DNA of 8,074 nt, taken from positions 1 through 8,074 of the forward strand of contig JANYFS010000303.1 of the NCBI GenBank assembly GCA_025359705.1. Direction: 5' to 3'. Under the pieces are notes generated by a model. The model did not search any database, was not told the origin of the DNA, and was given only the letters and a program-made list of their open reading frames with translations. Source of the DNA: Deinococcales bacterium (GTDB lineage: Bacteria > Deinococcota > Deinococci > Deinococcales > Deinococcaceae). The position numbers were made by a program, and so were the translations under genes. Below are positions 5,654 through 8,074 of this stretch, piece after piece (positions within the stretch are counted from its first letter, which is position 1; each line of letters begins with the position of its first letter).

Positions 5654-7012
5654 TTAGTTGGTTTGCTCGAGCAGTAGGGGCTGAAAAACGCTTTTTTCGC
5701 TCGAGTTTGGGCCAGCTTGGGGATCGCTGCGCTCGAGTTTGGGCCAGTCGCGCAAAGCGCCTTGCATATCGTTGCGGTGGCGTAACAAAAATTCTTGCAC
5801 TCGAGCCATGCTCAGGGTTCGTTCGGGGATGCGGGAGGCAAAGCTCTGGGCCAGCTCGAGGTCGATTTCAGGAAAAAAGCGGCGCAGCATGGCGGCGATT
5901 TGGGCGCTTGAGGCGTTGTCGATCAAGATATGCAAATCACAGCGGCCTGGGCGAATCAGCGCGGGGTCGAGTTTTTGGCGGTGATTGGTGGTCATAAATA
6001 CCATACACCCTTGTTGAGCCGCCACCCCGTCCAGGGCATTGAGCAAGCCCGCAAAACTGATTTTACTGCCCGAACCCTCGGGTTTTTCGCGGCCTACAAA
6101 AACCGCGTCGATGTCCTCGAGTAGCAAAATCGAACGGCTGGGGAGGTTAGCAAGCAACTTGACCAAACGCTCGTCATCGAGCAGCAGGCTTGAGAGGTTG
6201 AGTGGACACAGGTTCAACTCCAGCGCACCCGCCAGTGCCGCTACCAAGCTGGATTTTCCGTTTCCTGGTGGGCCGTGCAACATGTAACCACGCCGCCAAG
6301 GAATCCCCATTTCCAAATACCACTGTTCGTCTGCCAAAAATGCCTTCATGTCCAACATCAACCGCTCGAGGACATCTTCGGCATACACCAGGCTCGAGAG
6401 GGGGCGCGGGGTGCGGCGCTCCAAGATGTCCCAATCGTCAATATCGGGCCGCCACAGCGACAATTGTGGGGTTTCGGGTTTTACTGCCACCAGGTATGCC
6501 TGAGCAATCAATTGCTCGAGCGCCGAGCGATTCCAAAAAGGGGTAGTCAGGGTGAAAGAGCGCTCGTAATTGCTGCTGCGCCCCGCATACATCTGCCCCT
6601 CGAGCCGCCTCCGTTCCGCCTCCAGCACAAAGAGCCGCTTTTGAAAGCGCAGGGTATAGGTTCCGTCAATCGGAGTCAGCATGGCCCGTTGTTCGGAATG
6701 TTTTCCGCTCGAGACCAAAAACCCACCTTCTTCATCGGCATCATGCGCCGAAAGCTCGAGGGTACGCATTTTTTTACTTTGTGGCTGAGCCAACACCCAA
6801 ATTCGCAACCAGTCGTAGGCATCATCTTTGGACTGCACATGCACGGTCAGCATCACTCTCGAGTAAACAAAAGTGTAAATTTGGCGCGGAACCATGCGGA
6901 GCCAAGCGGCAACCGCGCCAAGTATCATCAACACCAGCCCACCGCTGGCAAATTGGTTTTGTGAAAGGGCTTTTTTGGCCTCCTCGAGCATCATATGAAA
7001 AAAATCAGACAT
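5654..7012 (-). CDS. BCS1-like membrane-anchored AAA+ ATPase
   Basis: A 452-residue protein built like mitochondrial BCS1. A single N-terminal membrane segment (about 24-40) is followed by a BCS1-specific middle region (about 45-200) and one AAA domain. Motifs are Walker A GPPGNGKSS (247-255), Walker B ILLLEDID (295-302), the BCS1-type FAGLLNALDGV (320-330), sensor 1 MTTN (340-343) and the arginine-finger region DPALIRPGRCD (349-359). All catalytic positions look intact. Mitochondrial BCS1 is a ring translocase that moves the folded Rieske protein across the membrane. Bacterial relatives are poorly studied, so the substrate here is unknown; neither a Rieske nor a bc1 gene is present. The start ATG 7012 has AGGAAA shortly upstream (minus strand). 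A DUF4180 gene follows 21 bp after the stop. The polar C-terminal tail (about 425-452) is outside the AAA fold. With 14 CTCGAG sites it is among the richest genes here. Confidence 0.88.
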   Translation of the reverse strand: MSDFFHMMLEEAKKALSQNQFASGGLVLMILGAVAAWLRMVPRQIYTFVYSRVMLTVHVQSKDDAYDWLRIWVLAQPQSKKMRTLELSAHDADEEGGFLVSSGKHSEQRAMLTPIDGTYTLRFQKRLFVLEAERRRLEGQMYAGRSSNYERSFTLTTPFWNRSALEQLIAQAYLVAVKPETPQLSLWRPDIDDWDILERRTPRPLSSLVYAEDVLERLMLDMKAFLADEQWYLEMGIPWRRGYMLHGPPGNGKSSLVAALAGALELNLCPLNLSSLLLDDERLVKLLANLPSRSILLLEDIDAVFVGREKPEGSGSKISFAGLLNALDGVAAQQGCMVFMTTNHRQKLDPALIRPGRCDLHILIDNASSAQIAAMLRRFFPEIDLELAQSFASRIPERTLSMARVQEFLLRHRNDMQGALRDWPKLERSDPQAGPNSSEKSVFQPLLLEQTN

Positions 7013-7245
7013 GGGTTTCCTGTACGAGCCTTTGGGCGCTCGAGTGTGTATGTGAAAGGGTTTTAGAGAAATAGGTAAAGTGAAAGACTAAAAAGATCCA
7101 TTCGAGGTTGCGGAGCGTACAGAGCAAAGTTTAGGGGTTCGCTCGAGTTCTGAAATCGGCAAAATGGCGTATTGATCTACTGGATCTGCTCGATCTGAAT
7201 TTAAAAACTTGGCTCTTAGGGGTTTGATTTGAAAGTGCGCCTGAT
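7013..7245. other. Gene-free gap upstream of the AAA ATPase
   Basis: No reading frame of note. The minus-strand 5' end for the AAA gene carries its Shine-Dalgarno just upstream of 7012. No convincing -35/-10 pair was found. CTCGAG occurs at 7039 and 7142. Three 9-bp-spaced GATCT words (7174, 7183, 7192) form a short imperfect direct repeat of unknown meaning. No terminator for the small gene ending at 7246 is visible, so read-through into the AAA operon is possible. Confidence 0.5.
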
Positions 7246-7512
7246 TTATAAGAGTTGCTCAATTTTAAGTTTAAATTGGCTAGAGGTTAAACCTAATTTA
7301 AAAAATGTAAGCTGAATAACCTCGAGACCATTTTTGAGATCGGTCAAATCAACATCAATATGGATAAACCCCATTCCACGACCACCGCCCACTATTTCTC
7401 CTACGTTTGCTTGAGCCAATGCTTTCTCGAGGTGATTTTCAACCTCCTCTCGTTCATCAAAAGGAAAGTCATTACTTGTAAACACGATTTCGACAAATAT
7501 TGGTTTGCTCAT
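7246..7512 (-). CDS. Small conserved-looking hypothetical protein (88 aa)
   Basis: An 88-residue soluble protein I cannot name. It opens MSKPIFVEIVF, followed by an acidic helix-like DEREEVENHLEKALAQA, then a glycine-rich turn VGGGRGMG, a beta-like strand FIHIDVDL, and a C-terminal amphipathic part. The alternation beta-helix-GGG.GMG-beta suggests a small alpha/beta fold. I have an impression of small uncharacterised proteins with a DER.E and GGG.GMG..IDV pattern, but no family name to give. A TTG at 7524 would add four residues; ATG 7512 is preferred because it is a standard start and GGGG lies about six bases ahead (7519-7522, minus strand). The gene stands alone between two gaps of about 230 bp. 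CTCGAG occurs at 7321 and 7426, both read as Leu-Glu, as is usual here, which argues it is a native gene. Confidence 0.7.
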   Translation of the reverse strand: MSKPIFVEIVFTSNDFPFDEREEVENHLEKALAQANVGEIVGGGRGMGFIHIDVDLTDLKNGLEVIQLTFFKLGLTSSQFKLKIEQLL

Positions 7513-7524
7513 ATATAACCCCAA

Positions 7525-7694
7525 AAGTTATGTTTTTACAGAGAAAAATTGAAAAATCTCGAGCTACAAAATCCTTATTCCACGCTTGCGAAGTAGGGGT
7601 TGCTTTAAAGGGTGTTTAGCCTTAAAAACAGGGGATAAATATGCCAGTCGAAACTTCTTTCAATCAATGTATACTTCTCCAGAGCATTCTAACC
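7525..7694. other. Gene-free gap upstream of the small hypothetical gene
   Basis: It is AT-rich, without an open frame of note on either strand. It presumably holds the promoter of the small gene read leftwards; CATAAC about 20 bases upstream of its ATG is a possible -10, without a good -35. One CTCGAG lies at 7558. Nothing resembling a tRNA or repeat array was seen. Confidence 0.4.
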
Positions 7695-7733
7695 AAAAAA
7701 ATCGAGCCTAACTATTCCAACCGTTAGGCTCGA
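7695..7733 (-). terminator. Strong rho-independent terminator of the urtE-like gene
   Basis: On the minus strand, 24 bp after the stop of the ABC ATPase gene, a perfect 11-bp stem TCGAGCCTAAC / GTTAGGCTCGA (arms 7723-7733 and 7702-7712, 10-base loop) is followed by seven T (7695-7701 on the plus strand are A). It marks the end of the urea/amino-acid transporter operon. The stem base contains a full CTCGAG site (7729-7734). Confidence 0.93.
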
Positions 7734-7757
7734 GGGTACTTCTTTACCTTTTGGATT

Positions 7758-8074
7758 TTAAACGTGTAACCAGTGGGCCACACTTTGCTGCGCTCGAGCG
7801 TGGGTTTCGCCGCTGTCCACTACATGTCCCTTTTGCAACACATAAAAATGGTCGGCAAATTCCCAAGCAAAATCCAAATACTGCTCCACCAAAATCACTG
7901 CCACCTTCAGCTCAAGGCGTACCACATTGAGCGCCTTGTGAATCTGCTCCACAATATTGGGCTGAATACCCTCGGTTGGCTCGTCCAGCAGCAACAATTG
8001 CGGTTGTGTGACCAACGCTCGAGCAATGGCAAGCTGTTGCTGTTGCCCACCCGAAAGATTGCCACCTTTGCGGT
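7758..8074 (-). CDS. urtE: Urea ABC transporter ATP-binding subunit UrtE (C-terminal part)
   Basis: The C-terminal 105 or so residues of an ABC ATPase cut by the right window edge. Reading in from 8072 gives RKGGNLSGGQQQQLAIARAL, with the ABC signature LSGGQ, then Walker B LLLLDEPTEGIQPNIVEQI and the H-loop-region LVEQYLDFAWEFADHFYVL. The run of glutamines after LSGG and the phrase DEPTEGIQP are typical of UrtE, one of the two ATPases of the high-affinity urea importer UrtABCDE. LivF of branched-chain amino-acid importers is the close alternative, but usually has DEPS/TLGLAP at this place. The gene is last in its operon, since a strong terminator follows. The remaining urt genes would be right of 8074. 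CTCGAG occurs at 7793 and 8018, both read in the Ala-Arg-Ala phase. A TTG at 8013-8015 is an internal codon, not the start. Confidence 0.8.
   Translation of the reverse strand, partial: RKGGNLSGGQQQQLAIARALVTQPQLLLLDEPTEGIQPNIVEQIHKALNVVRLELKVAVILVEQYLDFAWEFADHFYVLQKGHVVDSGETHARAQQSVAHWLHV

Noticed and set aside
6275..6964. A 229-codon plus-strand open frame opposite the AAA ATPase gene.
   Set aside because: It lies wholly antisense to a clear AAA gene with intact motifs. Its composition (His, Gln, Pro rich) is that of an antisense shadow.
56..8023. CTCGAG sites as cloning (XhoI) artefacts or a synthetic construct.
   Set aside because: They lie inside natural coding sequence in all phases at high density with no vector or linker sequence around them.

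Overview
This is a gene-dense bacterial chromosomal segment of intermediate G+C. The best guess at origin is the Deinococcota (Deinococcus/Thermus/Meiothermus side). The long PilC closely follows the Thermus/Deinococcus PilC pattern as I remember it, including the C-terminal GMFLPMFKIIGTLS. Two genes also carry a -10 box six bases from the ATG, the leaderless layout common in that phylum. This is inference; no rRNA or other marker gene is present.

Layout, left to right. Positions 1-150 hold AT-rich short tandem repeats. On the minus strand follow a double-domain ABC ATPase of the BMP/nucleoside-sugar type (151-1668) and pilC, a type IV pilus inner-membrane platform gene with its own terminator (1800-3020). 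A short divergent promoter region separates pilC from a plus-strand pair, tsaC (3049-3684) and scpB (3681-4250), which overlap by ATGA. After scpB comes about 300 bp without a gene: a possible structured RNA or 3' UTR ending in a strong terminator, then a hairpin-bearing leader for a DedA-family membrane protein (4549-5157). The rest is on the minus strand: a two-gene unit of a membrane-anchored BCS1-like AAA ATPase (5654-7012) followed by a DUF4180 protein (5288-5632), a small conserved hypothetical (7246-7512), and the C-terminal part of a UrtE-like urea ABC-transporter ATPase with a strong terminator (7758-8074).

Most genes are housekeeping or transport functions with no obvious shared pathway: tRNA t6A modification, chromosome condensation, pilus/competence assembly and transport. 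I see no transposase, phage gene, CRISPR array, tRNA or rRNA.

The outstanding signal is not a gene. The palindrome CTCGAG occurs 59 times by hand count (about once per 137 bp, against about 2 expected in random equal-composition DNA). It has nearly the same density in genes (49 in about 6.85 kb) and between genes (10 in about 1.2 kb), and it is read in all three codon phases. It behaves like a highly iterated palindrome comparable to cyanobacterial HIP1. It also sits in one arm of the dedA leader hairpin and in the urtE terminator stem. The other items worth a look are the BCS1-like AAA/DUF4180 operon, the dedA leader and the two TATACT-N6-ATG starts.
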